NCBI RefSeq assembly: GCF_029360645.1
Contig: NZ_JARDUA010000010.1
Span: 1-64,000 of the forward strand
Length of the DNA stretch: 64,000 bases
Source of the DNA: Pontibacter litorisediminis
GTDB lineage: Bacteria; Bacteroidota; Bacteroidia; Cytophagales; Hymenobacteraceae
Direction of reading: 5' to 3'
The notes under the pieces are model-generated. The model was not told the DNA's origin, made no database searches, and saw only the letters and a program-made list of their open reading frames with translations. Positions 9,359 to 17,788 of this stretch are shown here, piece by piece. The position numbers were made by a program, and so were the translations under genes. Each line of letters begins with the position of its first letter. Position 1 is the stretch's first letter.

Positions 9359-9577
9359 ATGGAGGAAAACAGAAATAACCTTGCCTTCGGCAAGAAGAAT
9401 TATGTGCTTATGCTGGTATGCATTGCCGTGCTGGCCATTGGCTTCTTTATCATGACACTGGATAAGGAACAGTACGGCCTGGGCTTCCTCGGCATCACAC
9501 TCGGCCCGCTGGTAGTGCTGGCTGGCTTCGCAATAGGATTTTTCGCCATCCTGGCAAAGGACAAAACAAAAAAATAA
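9359..9577 (+). CDS. DUF3098 small membrane protein
   Basis: This 72-residue protein has two predicted transmembrane helices, 'YVLMLVCIAVLAIGFFIM' and 'GPLVVLAGFAIGFFAIL', and a short lysine-rich tail. The product fits DUF3098, a Bacteroidota family of unknown function found between ftsX and uppP. The start ATG 9359 lies 4 bp past the ftsX stop; an upstream ATG at 9341 would overlap ftsX by 14 bp and add a non-conserved leader. The stop abuts the uppP start. Context suggests envelope or cell-wall biogenesis, but this is inference. Confidence 0.85.
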   Translation: MEENRNNLAFGKKNYVLMLVCIAVLAIGFFIMTLDKEQYGLGFLGITLGPLVVLAGFAIGFFAILAKDKTKK

Positions 9578-10411
9578 ATGAGTGTTTGGCAGGCTATAAT
9601 TTTAGCCATAGTTGAAGGATTAACTGAATTCCTGCCGGTTTCCTCTACCGGGCATATGATCATCGCCTCCAGCCTGATGGGCATAAACGAGCTTCCGATC
9701 ACCAAAATTTTTGAGGTTAACATACAGTTTGGGGCCATCCTGTCGGTGGTGGTGCTGTACTGGCGCCGCTTTCTGCAGAGCTTCGACTTTTACAAAAAGT
9801 TGCTGGTGGCTTTTATTCCGGCAGCCGTTATTGGTTTTGCCCTGAACGACATCATAGACGCCATGCTGGAGAGCGTGATGCTGACGGCGATCATGCTGGT
9901 GCTGGGCGGCGTGGTGCTGCTTTATGTGGACAAGTGGTTTCGCCATGCCCAGAAGGAGGAGGTAAACTATAAGAACGCGCTGACGATTGGGTTCTTCCAG
10001 TGCCTTGCCATGATTCCGGGCGTTTCGCGCTCTGCTGCCTCTATCGTGGGCGGTATGTCGCAGGGCGTCAGCCGTAAGGCCGCCGCAGAGTTCTCGTTCT
10101 TCCTGGCAGTACCCACCATGCTGGCCGCCGCCACCTATAAGTTAATCACGGACCTGCTCCAACTGGAGCTGTCAGACCTTATCAGGTTTGATTTCGTAAA
10201 AATTCAGAACAGCTTTGAGGTAATTCACCCGGACGACCTGCAACTGCTGCTGATTGGCAACGTGGTGGCCTTTTTTGTGGCCATGGCAGCGATAAGCTTC
10301 TTCATCAGCTTTCTGACCAAGTATGGCTTTAAGATGTTCGGCTATTACCGCATTGCCCTGGGCGTGGTGCTGCTGGCACTGCTTGCCATGGGCGTAGACT
10401 TAAAAGTATAA
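9578..10411 (+). CDS. uppP: Undecaprenyl-diphosphate phosphatase UppP (BacA)
   Basis: This 277-residue polytopic membrane enzyme dephosphorylates undecaprenyl diphosphate, regenerating the lipid carrier for peptidoglycan and surface glycans. Both family motifs are present: 'EGLTEFLPVSSTGHMI' near residues 14-29 and 'PGVSRSAASIVGG' near 147-159. Several hydrophobic helices follow the expected pattern. It starts immediately after the DUF3098 stop and ends 2 bp before truB, consistent with one operon. The polysaccharide locus farther right depends on the same carrier. Confidence 0.95.
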   Translation: MSVWQAIILAIVEGLTEFLPVSSTGHMIIASSLMGINELPITKIFEVNIQFGAILSVVVLYWRRFLQSFDFYKKLLVAFIPAAVIGFALNDIIDAMLESVMLTAIMLVLGGVVLLYVDKWFRHAQKEEVNYKNALTIGFFQCLAMIPGVSRSAASIVGGMSQGVSRKAAAEFSFFLAVPTMLAAATYKLITDLLQLELSDLIRFDFVKIQNSFEVIHPDDLQLLLIGNVVAFFVAMAAISFFISFLTKYGFKMFGYYRIALGVVLLALLAMGVDLKV

Positions 10412-10413
10412 CT

Positions 10414-11112
10414 ATGCAATACGATTTTGCCGCTGGCGAAATACTCCTCTTAAACAAGCCACTCGACTGGACCTCTTTTGACGTGGTGAAGAAAGTACGC
10501 AACACCATCCGCGTAAAAAAAGTAGGGCACGCCGGCACGCTGGACCCCCTGGCCACAGGCCTGCTTATACTTTGCACCGGCAAGTACACCAAGCGCATCG
10601 ATGAAATCCAGGGGCAGGAGAAAGAGTACACCGGCATCATCCGCATGGGCGAGATAACCCCTTCCTACGACCGGGAGACTGAGGTTACGGAGACAAACGA
10701 CATCAGCCACCTGACAGCAGAGGCTATAAAAGCAGCCGCCCAGTGCTTTGTGGGAACGATAGAGCAGGTGCCGCCCATCTATTCTGCCGTGCAGGTGGAT
10801 GGCAAGCGTGCCTACGACCTGGCCCGCAAAGGCAAGGAAGTGGAACTGAAGTCTCGCACGGTTACGATAAACGCGTTTGACATTACAGGAATAGATGGCC
10901 CCGAAGTAACATTCAGGGTGGTGTGCAGCAAGGGCACCTACATCCGCAGCCTGGCTCACGACCTGGGGCAAAAGCTGGGCGTGGGGGCTCATCTGAGCAA
11001 GCTGGAGCGCACACGCATCGGCGAGTATAAACTTGAGGATGCTTTAACGATAGAAGACATCGTCGAGATAAGGAAAAAGCAGCTGGAGGAAGCGAATGAA
11101 AGTAATTCATGA
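10414..11112 (+). CDS. truB: tRNA pseudouridine(55) synthase TruB
   Basis: TruB makes pseudouridine 55 in the T-arm of tRNA. The catalytic aspartate is in 'GHAGTLDPLATGLL' (about residues 39-52), and 'LLLNKPLDWTS' at the N-terminus and 'CSKGTYIRSLAHDLG' near residue 170 are classic motifs. The protein is 232 residues, the short bacterial form without a long PUA extension. Its 3' end overlaps ribF by 17 bp, suggesting translational coupling. Confidence 0.96.
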   Translation: MQYDFAAGEILLLNKPLDWTSFDVVKKVRNTIRVKKVGHAGTLDPLATGLLILCTGKYTKRIDEIQGQEKEYTGIIRMGEITPSYDRETEVTETNDISHLTAEAIKAAAQCFVGTIEQVPPIYSAVQVDGKRAYDLARKGKEVELKSRTVTINAFDITGIDGPEVTFRVVCSKGTYIRSLAHDLGQKLGVGAHLSKLERTRIGEYKLEDALTIEDIVEIRKKQLEEANESNS

Positions 11113-12025
11113 TATAGCTGATTTTCCGCAACTGAGCCATGCCGTGGTAACCAGCGGCACATTTGACGGCGTGCATATCGGCCATCAAAAGATACTGCGC
11201 CGCGTGATGGAGCGGGCCCGGCAGAGCAACGGCCAGAGTGTGGTCATCACCTATTGGCCCCACCCCCGCCTGGTGCTGTTTCCGGAGGATAATGAGCTAA
11301 AGCTGCTTTCTACGATAGAGGAGCGCGTAGAGCAGCTCCGCAGCTTCGGCGTAGATTACCTGCTCATCATCCCTTTTACGAAAGAGTTCTCCCGCACCTC
11401 TTCCCGCAGCTTCATCACCGATATACTGGTGCGGGCCATTAACACCAAAGTGCTGGTGATCGGCTACGACCATCGCTTCGGCAAGAACCGCGAGGGCAGC
11501 TTTGAGCACCTGAAGGCCCGTTCGGCACAGTATGGTTTTGAGGTGGAGGAAATACCGCGCCAAGATGTGGACGATGTGGGCGTGAGCTCCACAAAGATTC
11601 GAAAGGCGCTGGAAAGCGGCGACATCGAGACAGCCAATAGTTACCTTGGCCGGCCGTACAGCATCACCTCCGTGGTGGAGGAAGGCGACAAGATAGGCCG
11701 CACCATTGGCTTCCCGACAGCAAATCTGGCTCTACCCCCTGCGCACAAACTCATACCTGGCAATGGCGTTTATGCCGCCTGGGCTCTTGTGGAGAACGAG
11801 CGCCACCCGGCGATGATGAACATTGGCCTGAGGCCCACGGTGGATGGGAAACAATTAAGGCTGGAAGCGCACTTGCTGGAGTATACCGGCGACTTGTATG
11901 GTAAAACCATAACCGTGCAGTTTATAGAACAGCTCCGCAAAGAGCGCAAGTTTGATGGCTTGGAAGCCTTAAAGCAACAGTTGGCGCAGGATAAGCTGGC
12001 AACAGAGCAGTTGCTGAAAGTCTAA
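11096..12025 (+). CDS. ribF: Bifunctional riboflavin kinase/FAD synthetase RibF
   Basis: RibF phosphorylates riboflavin to FMN and adenylylates FMN to FAD. The N-terminal FAD synthetase has the nucleotidyltransferase motif 'GTFDGVHIGHQ' (about residues 22-32), 'GYDHRFGKNREG' and 'SSTKIRKAL'; the C-terminal kinase domain begins near 'GRPYSITSVVEEG' and carries 'GFPTANL' and 'GVYAAW'. The length of 309 residues is standard. It is the last gene of the ftsX-uppP-truB run and is followed by a strong terminator. Confidence 0.96.
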   Translation: MKVIHDIADFPQLSHAVVTSGTFDGVHIGHQKILRRVMERARQSNGQSVVITYWPHPRLVLFPEDNELKLLSTIEERVEQLRSFGVDYLLIIPFTKEFSRTSSRSFITDILVRAINTKVLVIGYDHRFGKNREGSFEHLKARSAQYGFEVEEIPRQDVDDVGVSSTKIRKALESGDIETANSYLGRPYSITSVVEEGDKIGRTIGFPTANLALPPAHKLIPGNGVYAAWALVENERHPAMMNIGLRPTVDGKQLRLEAHLLEYTGDLYGKTITVQFIEQLRKERKFDGLEALKQQLAQDKLATEQLLKV

Positions 12026-12046
12026 AACACCCGAAAGCATCTTTTT

Positions 12047-12074
12047 AAGCGGCCCTTTGATGGCCGCTTTTTTT
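12047..12074 (+). terminator. Terminator after ribF
   Basis: An 8-bp GC-rich stem (AAGCGGCC at 12047-12054 with 12062-12069), a 7-nt loop and a run of seven T residues form a typical intrinsic terminator 22 bp after the ribF stop. Confidence 0.85.
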
Positions 12075-12243
12075 GTGTCCTCCTAAAATAAAGCGGCCAT
12101 ACAGGTAGCTACCCCACCCATACCGGACGTATAGGATGGTCTGCCGAATGAAATCCGGATGCCAGGAAGACCGCCTACAGGAAGAGCCGGCCCTCCAGGG
12201 GCATCAGTAACGGCAAGGTACACAGAAACACCCGCAAGCCCCC

Positions 12244-14121
12244 ATGACAGAGCTGACGCTTATTTATGATCCGTTGGAAGAGCAGACGGTGCGTGAGAAG
12301 ATCATACCTGCTTTTCGCTCCTTTACCATCACACCGGTCGCATATGCCCTGAGCAAACGCACAATAGTACCCAATTGCAAGTTTATGACTTACCTGAGCG
12401 ATGAGATGCTCTCGGAGATCGTGATGCTGGCAGCCAATAAGAACTGCACGGTGAGCCTGCTCCCCCACCCCATGATGAAGGAGGCAAGGCAGGGCTACGG
12501 AATAGCGGCTAACCTGGCACAAGCTATAGAAGATATTGAGCAGGCAGAGAAAAGTATAAGAACAGACCTGCTACTGTGCAACAGCAGGCCCGTGTTTAAC
12601 AAAGTAGTGGTAGGTAATAGCCTGAGCCTGATATCGGGAAGTGTGGCGCAGAACGCTTTTGTTTCTGCACTAGAGCGAATTGGCCGCCTGTTTAAAAGCC
12701 CACAGGTGTATGTGCCACAGGCTTTCACAATATCCGCAGACAGCCACCCTCAGCTAACGACCGCGGCGTTAGGGATCATAGCCGTGCTCCATGGCAAAAG
12801 CAACCTGCTCTCCAGGCAACTGCTGAAAGACTCCTACATCAACGATGCAAGAATGCACGGCCTCATCCTAGCGCCCAAAAGCATGCCCCAGCTCATTAGG
12901 TTCTACCTTGGCTCCATCTTCGACGGGAACAAAGGCAGCAGGCTTCCTTCCTTCATCGGCCACATCAAAGCCCGGGCTATGACTATTGATAGCCCGGAGC
13001 CGCTGGATTATGCTCAGGACAATTACCTGCTTAGCGCCAAAACGCTGGAACTGCGCGTAATGGAGGATGCCTTCAACGTTATACCTGGTCGCCACCTGCT
13101 GGAGAGCGCAAAGGCAGGGGGCCCCAGCGATGTATACAGGGTAGAAAAACTCCCCAAAGAAGAGGCCTACCTGCATGAAATTGTAGGCAGGCCTTTGCCG
13201 TGGCTTTACCATGCCTCCACCGTTGAGTTCAGGGACCTTTTTGTCACCCTCCGGGAAAATGCGAGGGCCACCAGCCCTTACCTTACCCTGATGGTGCTGT
13301 CCACACTGCTGGCAACCCTGGGGCTGTTCTCTAACTCCTCTCCCGTGATTATCGGCGCGATGATCCTGGCCCCGCTCATGGCTCCCATCATCTCCATGTC
13401 GATGGGGGTGCTCCGGCAGGAAAGGAAGCTGATCTACGGCAGTGCCAAAACAATTGGGCTGGGGCTGCTGCTAAGCTACCTGGCAGCCGTGCTGCTGACC
13501 CTGGTTATGCCTCTGCAAGCCATGAACGACGAAATAGGCTCCCGCATAAGGCCAAATCTGCTGGATCTGGGTATCGCCATCTTCTCAGGGGTTGCCGGTG
13601 CCTATGCCCATGCCCGTCAGGAGGTAGCCAAAACACTGGCAGGCGTTGCCATTGCCGTGGCCCTCGTGCCTCCTCTATCGGTTTCCGGCATTGGCATAGG
13701 CTGGGGAGAATGGGATGTGTTTTCCGGAGCCCTCCTGCTCTTCACCACCAACCTTACAGGCATTATCCTGGCAGCAGCCTGTACCTTCATGTTCCTGGGT
13801 TTTAGCCCTTTCCACCTGGCCAAACGAGGGTTGCTTGTTTCGCTGGCTTTGGTGGTTCTGATAAGCTTCCCACTAGGGTTCGGCTTCTTTAAAATGGTGC
13901 GGGATAACAACATCATGCGCTCCCTGAACAACTATAAGGTAGAGGACATTACTGTTCGGGAGGTAGCTGTCATCAGGGGCGGGGACCCTATGCTACTCAG
14001 GGTCAGACTCATGTCGGAGCACCCCATCAGCAGCGCAGACCTGGACCGGGTAAAAGAGGCTATTTCGTCAGAGGTAGGGCGGGATGTAGAGTTGGAGGCA
14101 ACGGTAAGCATCAAAAGGTAA
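12244..14121 (+). CDS. DUF389 membrane protein with lipid-kinase-like N-terminus (TIGR00341-like)
   Basis: This 625-residue protein has two parts. Residues 1 to about 300 are soluble and resemble the diacylglycerol-kinase/NAD-kinase-like fold, with 'TELTLIYDP' at the start and 'VVVGNSLSLISGS' in the middle, but I cannot identify a complete catalytic motif. Residues about 340-550 form the DUF389 membrane domain, with 'SSPVIIGAMILAPLMAPI' and 'GVAIAVALVPPLSVSGIG', two conserved motifs rich in small residues and prolines. The C-terminal tail after about 560 is soluble. The function of DUF389 proteins is unknown; transport or lipid sensing has been suggested only by analogy. The gene stands alone between terminated neighbours. 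Confidence 0.85.
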   Translation: MTELTLIYDPLEEQTVREKIIPAFRSFTITPVAYALSKRTIVPNCKFMTYLSDEMLSEIVMLAANKNCTVSLLPHPMMKEARQGYGIAANLAQAIEDIEQAEKSIRTDLLLCNSRPVFNKVVVGNSLSLISGSVAQNAFVSALERIGRLFKSPQVYVPQAFTISADSHPQLTTAALGIIAVLHGKSNLLSRQLLKDSYINDARMHGLILAPKSMPQLIRFYLGSIFDGNKGSRLPSFIGHIKARAMTIDSPEPLDYAQDNYLLSAKTLELRVMEDAFNVIPGRHLLESAKAGGPSDVYRVEKLPKEEAYLHEIVGRPLPWLYHASTVEFRDLFVTLRENARATSPYLTLMVLSTLLATLGLFSNSSPVIIGAMILAPLMAPIISMSMGVLRQERKLIYGSAKTIGLGLLLSYLAAVLLTLVMPLQAMNDEIGSRIRPNLLDLGIAIFSGVAGAYAHARQEVAKTLAGVAIAVALVPPLSVSGIGIGWGEWDVFSGALLLFTTNLTGIILAAACTFMFLGFSPFHLAKRGLLVSLALVVLISFPLGFGFFKMVRDNNIMRSLNNYKVEDITVREVAVIRGGDPMLLRVRLMSEHPISSADLDRVKEAISSEVGRDVELEATVSIKR

Positions 14122-14229
14122 TTGTTTGTGCCTCCTACATGGAAACTTAATCTGGTAAAAATCGAAAGATATATTTAGGTATTGCCTTTTTTATATATAA
14201 ATTAATGCTGAAAAAACTGTTCCAAAACT

Positions 14230-14928
14230 ATGATCAATAAAACTGTTAAGAACGCACAGGAGGCACTACAGGGCGTTCAGGATGGCATGACCCTGATGCT
14301 GGGGGGCTTTGGCCTTTGCGGCATTCCGGAAAACGCGATCCAGGAGCTGCTGCGCCTGGGGGTGAAAAACCTGACCTGTATCTCGAACAATGCCGGTGTG
14401 GATGACTTCGGTATAGGCCTGCTCCTACAGAAGCGCCAGGTAAGAAAGATGATTTCGAGCTATGTAGGTGAGAACGCGGAGTTTGAGCGCCAACTGTTGA
14501 GCGGCGAACTGGAGGTGGAGCTGATCCCTCAGGGTACGCTGGCAGAGCGTATCCGTGCCGGGGGCGCAGGAATCCCGGCTTTCTTCACACCGGCCGGTTA
14601 CGGCACCGAGGTTGGCGAGGGCAAAGAAAGCCGCGAGTTTAACGGTAAAATGTACCTGATGGAAGAGTGGCTGAAAGCCGATTTCTCTTTTGTGAAGGCT
14701 TGGAAAGGTGATACCGCCGGCAACCTGATCTACAAAGGCACTGCCCGCAACTTTAACCCTATGATGGCTACCGCAGGTAAGATAACTGTAGCGGAGGTGG
14801 AAGAACTGGTGCCCGCAGGTGAGCTTGACCCGAACATGATCCACACGCCAGGAATTTTTGTGCAGCGCATTTTCCAGGGCGAGAAGTACGAGAAACGCAT
14901 CGAACAGCGTACGGTGAGAACTGCTTAA
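14230..14928 (+). CDS. scoA: 3-oxoacid CoA-transferase, subunit A
   Basis: This is the alpha subunit of a class I CoA-transferase (succinyl-CoA:3-ketoacid type), which moves CoA between succinyl-CoA and acetoacetate in ketone-body use. The 232-residue protein has the glycine-rich CoA loop 'LMLGGFGLCGIPE' at about 22-34, 'CISNNAGVDDFGIGLLL' and 'IPAFFTPAGYGTEV'. The partner subunit begins 11 bp downstream, so the enzyme is the two-subunit bacterial form. An AT-rich stretch at 14165-14215 probably carries the promoter, though no clear TAnnTTTG was found. Acetate or butyryl specificity cannot be excluded. Confidence 0.93.
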   Translation: MINKTVKNAQEALQGVQDGMTLMLGGFGLCGIPENAIQELLRLGVKNLTCISNNAGVDDFGIGLLLQKRQVRKMISSYVGENAEFERQLLSGELEVELIPQGTLAERIRAGGAGIPAFFTPAGYGTEVGEGKESREFNGKMYLMEEWLKADFSFVKAWKGDTAGNLIYKGTARNFNPMMATAGKITVAEVEELVPAGELDPNMIHTPGIFVQRIFQGEKYEKRIEQRTVRTA

Positions 14929-14939
14929 ATCAGAACAAC

Positions 14940-15596
14940 ATGGCTTTAGATAAAAACCAGATAGCGAAGCGAATCGCAAAAGAAGTGAAGAACGGTATGT
15001 ACGTGAACCTGGGCATCGGTATCCCCACCCTGGTAGCAAACTACATCCCGGAAGGCGTTGAGGTGGTACTGCAGTCGGAGAACGGACTGCTGGGCATGGG
15101 CCCCTTCCCTACCGAAGACAAAGTGGATGCCGACCTGATCAACGCCGGTAAGCAGACCATTACGACCTTGCCGGGCTCCTCAATTTTCAGTTCTGCGGAC
15201 AGCTTTGGCATGATCCGAGGGGAGCATGTGGACCTTACCATACTTGGTGCCATGGAGGTGTCTGAGAGCGGCGATATTGCCAACTGGAAGATACCGGGCA
15301 AAATGGTAAAGGGTATGGGCGGTGCCATGGACTTGGTGGCCTCTGCCAAGAATATTATCGTGGCGATGCAGCACACCGCCCGTGATGGCTCCTCTAAACT
15401 ACTGAAAAAATGCACCTTGCCTATTACGGGGCTGCAATGCGTGAAGAAGATCGTAACAGACCTCGCGGTGCTGGAAGTAGTGGAAGGTGGCTTCAAACTG
15501 CTGGAGCGGGCACCAGGTGTGTCTGTAGAAGAAATCAAGGCGGCAACAGAAGGCAACTTGATTGTGGAAGGTGACATCCCTGAGATTCAGTTCTAG
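14940..15596 (+). CDS. scoB: 3-oxoacid CoA-transferase, subunit B
   Basis: This is the beta subunit of the CoA-transferase. It contains the catalytic glutamate E47 in 'LQSENGLLGMGP', which forms the glutamyl-CoA thioester intermediate, preceded by 'YVNLGIGIPTLVANY'. The protein is 218 residues, normal for the subunit. It is 11 bp after scoA and is followed by a strong hairpin, so scoAB form a two-gene operon. Confidence 0.95.
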   Translation: MALDKNQIAKRIAKEVKNGMYVNLGIGIPTLVANYIPEGVEVVLQSENGLLGMGPFPTEDKVDADLINAGKQTITTLPGSSIFSSADSFGMIRGEHVDLTILGAMEVSESGDIANWKIPGKMVKGMGGAMDLVASAKNIIVAMQHTARDGSSKLLKKCTLPITGLQCVKKIVTDLAVLEVVEGGFKLLERAPGVSVEEIKAATEGNLIVEGDIPEIQF

Positions 15597-15618
15597 AAGT
15601 GCCTCTGTTATACCTTGA

Positions 15619-15653
15619 GCAAAGAAGCGCAGCCGTAAACTGCGCTTCTTTGC
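15619..15653 (+). terminator. Terminator after scoB
   Basis: A perfect 14-bp stem (15619-15632 with 15640-15653) closes a 7-nt loop, 22 bp after the scoB stop, followed by a T-rich tail. Confidence 0.85.
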
Positions 15654-15761
15654 TTATTTTTGCACCAACCTGTTTGCACTATCCTGTGCTGCAGGTATAA
15701 TATATCAAAACGATAGGAAGCATACGTATATAGCTACAAGTATAAATTTCACAAACCCATA

Positions 15762-17312
15762 ATGAGCGAACGAGAAGAAACCAGTTTTGAACATAGATTG
15801 CTGCTGCGCCAGCTGGAGCTGAAGGACTACAAGGAGGTGAAGGAGATCATGGAGTTGGTATACTCTAGCATAGACGGTGCCTGGACCCGAAAAGAGTTCT
15901 CAAACCTGCTCAAGAAGTTTCCGGAGGGCCAGATTTGTATTGAAGACAACGGAAAGGTGGTGGCAGCCGCGTTAAGCCTCATCATTGACTATGACGAGTA
16001 CGGTGACAAGCACACCTATGATCAGATCATTGACAAAGGATCTTTTAAAACACATGACCCTGAGGGTGACACCCTTTATGGTATAGACGTTTTTGTGCAC
16101 CCGGAGTACCGCAACCTGCGCCTGGGTCGCCGCCTGTACGACGCCCGCAAAGAGATTTGCGAGAAGCTGAACCTGCGTGGCATCATTGCCGGGGGCCGCA
16201 TACCGGGCTATAAAGACTACGCAAACAAGCTGACCCCGGCCAAGTACATCGAGATGGTGCGCAACAAGGAGCTCTCGGACCCTGTGCTTTCCTTCCAGTT
16301 GAGCAATGGCTTCCACGTGCGCCGTATTCTAAAAGGGTACTTGCCTGACGACAAAGACTCCAGGGCCTATGCTACCTTGCTCGAGTGGATTAACGTTTAC
16401 TTTGAGGAAAAGGAAAAGCTGATCGGTGGTAAGAAAACGGTGGTTCGCATCGGTATTGTGCAGTGGCAGATGCGCGCTGTGAAAGACCTTGACGACTTTA
16501 TGCAGCAGGTAGAGTTCTTCGTGGATACGGTAAGCTCCTACAAATCGGACATCGTGATGTTCCCGGAGTTCTTCAATGCCCCGCTCATGGCCCTTTCCAA
16601 CGAAGACACCCCTTCGGAGGCAATCCGAAGTATGGCCGAGTACACTGAGGAGATCCGCGAGCGGATGATTCACCTGGCCCTGTCGTACAACATCAACATC
16701 ATCGCCGGAAGTATGCCGGAGTATTACGACAACAAGCTCTATAACGTCAGCTACCTCTGCCGACGCGATGGCACGTACGATGCGCAGTACAAGCTGCACG
16801 TAACTCCGGACGAGTCCCATTACTGGGGCATGCGCGGGGGCCACAAACTTAAGATATTTGATACGGACATCGGAAAAGTAGGTATCCTGATCTGCTATGA
16901 CGTGGAGTTCCCGGAGCTGGCCCGCATGCTATCGGACATGGACATGAAGATCCTCTTCGTTCCTTTCTGGACCGATACCAAGAACGCTTACCTGCGCGTG
17001 CGCCTTTGCTCCCAGGCCCGTGCCATCGAGAACGAATGCTATGTGGCCATTACGGGTAGCGTGGGCAACCTGCCGAAGGTGGAGAACATGGACATCCAGT
17101 ACTCGCAATCGGCTGTCTTCTCCCCTTCTGACTTCGCCTTCCCGCACGACGCGGTGATCGCCGAGGCCACCCCGAACACAGAGATGACGCTGATTGCCGA
17201 CCTGGACCTGGACCTGCTCAAGGACCTAAACACTGCCGGCAGCGTCCGCAACCTGAAGGACCGCCGCAAGGACCTCTACAGCCTGAATTGGGTGATGCGC
17301 AAGGACGAGTAG
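15762..17312 (+). CDS. GNAT acetyltransferase-nitrilase fusion protein
   Basis: This 516-residue protein joins two enzymes. Residues about 12-215 form a GNAT N-acetyltransferase domain, with the acetyl-CoA region near 'DVFVHPEYRNLRLGRRLYDAR'. Residues about 225-510 form a carbon-nitrogen hydrolase (nitrilase superfamily) with the full triad: E269 in 'MFPEFFN', K344 in 'YKLHVTP' and C378 in 'ICYDVEFPE'. The hydrolase half should cut or form an amide bond on a small metabolite and the GNAT half should acylate an amine; the shared substrate is unknown. This fusion recurs across bacteria, so it is not an assembly artefact. The gene is monocistronic, with hairpins before and after. Confidence 0.92.
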   Translation: MSEREETSFEHRLLLRQLELKDYKEVKEIMELVYSSIDGAWTRKEFSNLLKKFPEGQICIEDNGKVVAAALSLIIDYDEYGDKHTYDQIIDKGSFKTHDPEGDTLYGIDVFVHPEYRNLRLGRRLYDARKEICEKLNLRGIIAGGRIPGYKDYANKLTPAKYIEMVRNKELSDPVLSFQLSNGFHVRRILKGYLPDDKDSRAYATLLEWINVYFEEKEKLIGGKKTVVRIGIVQWQMRAVKDLDDFMQQVEFFVDTVSSYKSDIVMFPEFFNAPLMALSNEDTPSEAIRSMAEYTEEIRERMIHLALSYNINIIAGSMPEYYDNKLYNVSYLCRRDGTYDAQYKLHVTPDESHYWGMRGGHKLKIFDTDIGKVGILICYDVEFPELARMLSDMDMKILFVPFWTDTKNAYLRVRLCSQARAIENECYVAITGSVGNLPKVENMDIQYSQSAVFSPSDFAFPHDAVIAEATPNTEMTLIADLDLDLLKDLNTAGSVRNLKDRRKDLYSLNWVMRKDE

Positions 17313-17319
17313 GAAATAT

Positions 17320-17355
17320 AAAGGCCGTTGCTATACTACTGCAGCAACGGCCTTT
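17320..17355 (+). terminator. Terminator after the GNAT-nitrilase gene
   Basis: A 13-bp perfect stem (17320-17332 with 17343-17355) with a 10-nt loop lies 7 bp after the stop codon and ends in TTT. Confidence 0.85.
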
Positions 17356-17788
17356 GTACTTTACTTTCCCCTACACCCTCCGCCGTTGTTCTGTTCCTGT
17401 AAAATTACAGGTGCCAGCAAGAATCATAAACCTACTCCAGGTTTGTTTTTGGTATCCTACTGGAAAGACAAAGCAGATGGTGGTTTCTTGTAAAACCATT
17501 AGAAAATGAACTGCCTTTAAAATATAAAGTTTATACTTTCCCTTCAGTGTAGACTATATGTCTAAAGGGTGTTCCTTATGCCGACTGGAGGCAACGTACA
17601 GTGGGAATTTCCCGCAAGCTGAACCGCCTGAAAGTTAAATTGCTAGCGAGAGCCTTCATCTGCTTATTCTGTTATTTATCTTACAAATTGCTGCCATATT
17701 GCTCTAACTTTGTACTCCGTGCGGGTCCTGTGCCTGGTTCATGGATTCATTCGTACCAACCTACATCAAGTAAGGCATCTTCAGAAAT
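17356..17788. other. Non-coding stretch left of the polysaccharide locus
   Basis: About 430 bp without a supportable gene. It is AT-rich and carries a TAACTTTG at 17705-17712 that matches the Bacteroidota -7 consensus and would start a transcript about 70 bp before the first flippase. No repeat, tRNA or recognisable gene fragment was found. It marks the left boundary of the polysaccharide locus. Confidence 0.5.
17705..17712 (+). promoter_or_regulatory. Candidate -7 element for the first flippase gene
   Basis: TAACTTTG fits TAnnTTTG. A TTG at 17688-17690 lies 14 bp upstream, shorter than the usual 19-21 bp spacing, so only the -7 part is supported. Confidence 0.4.
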
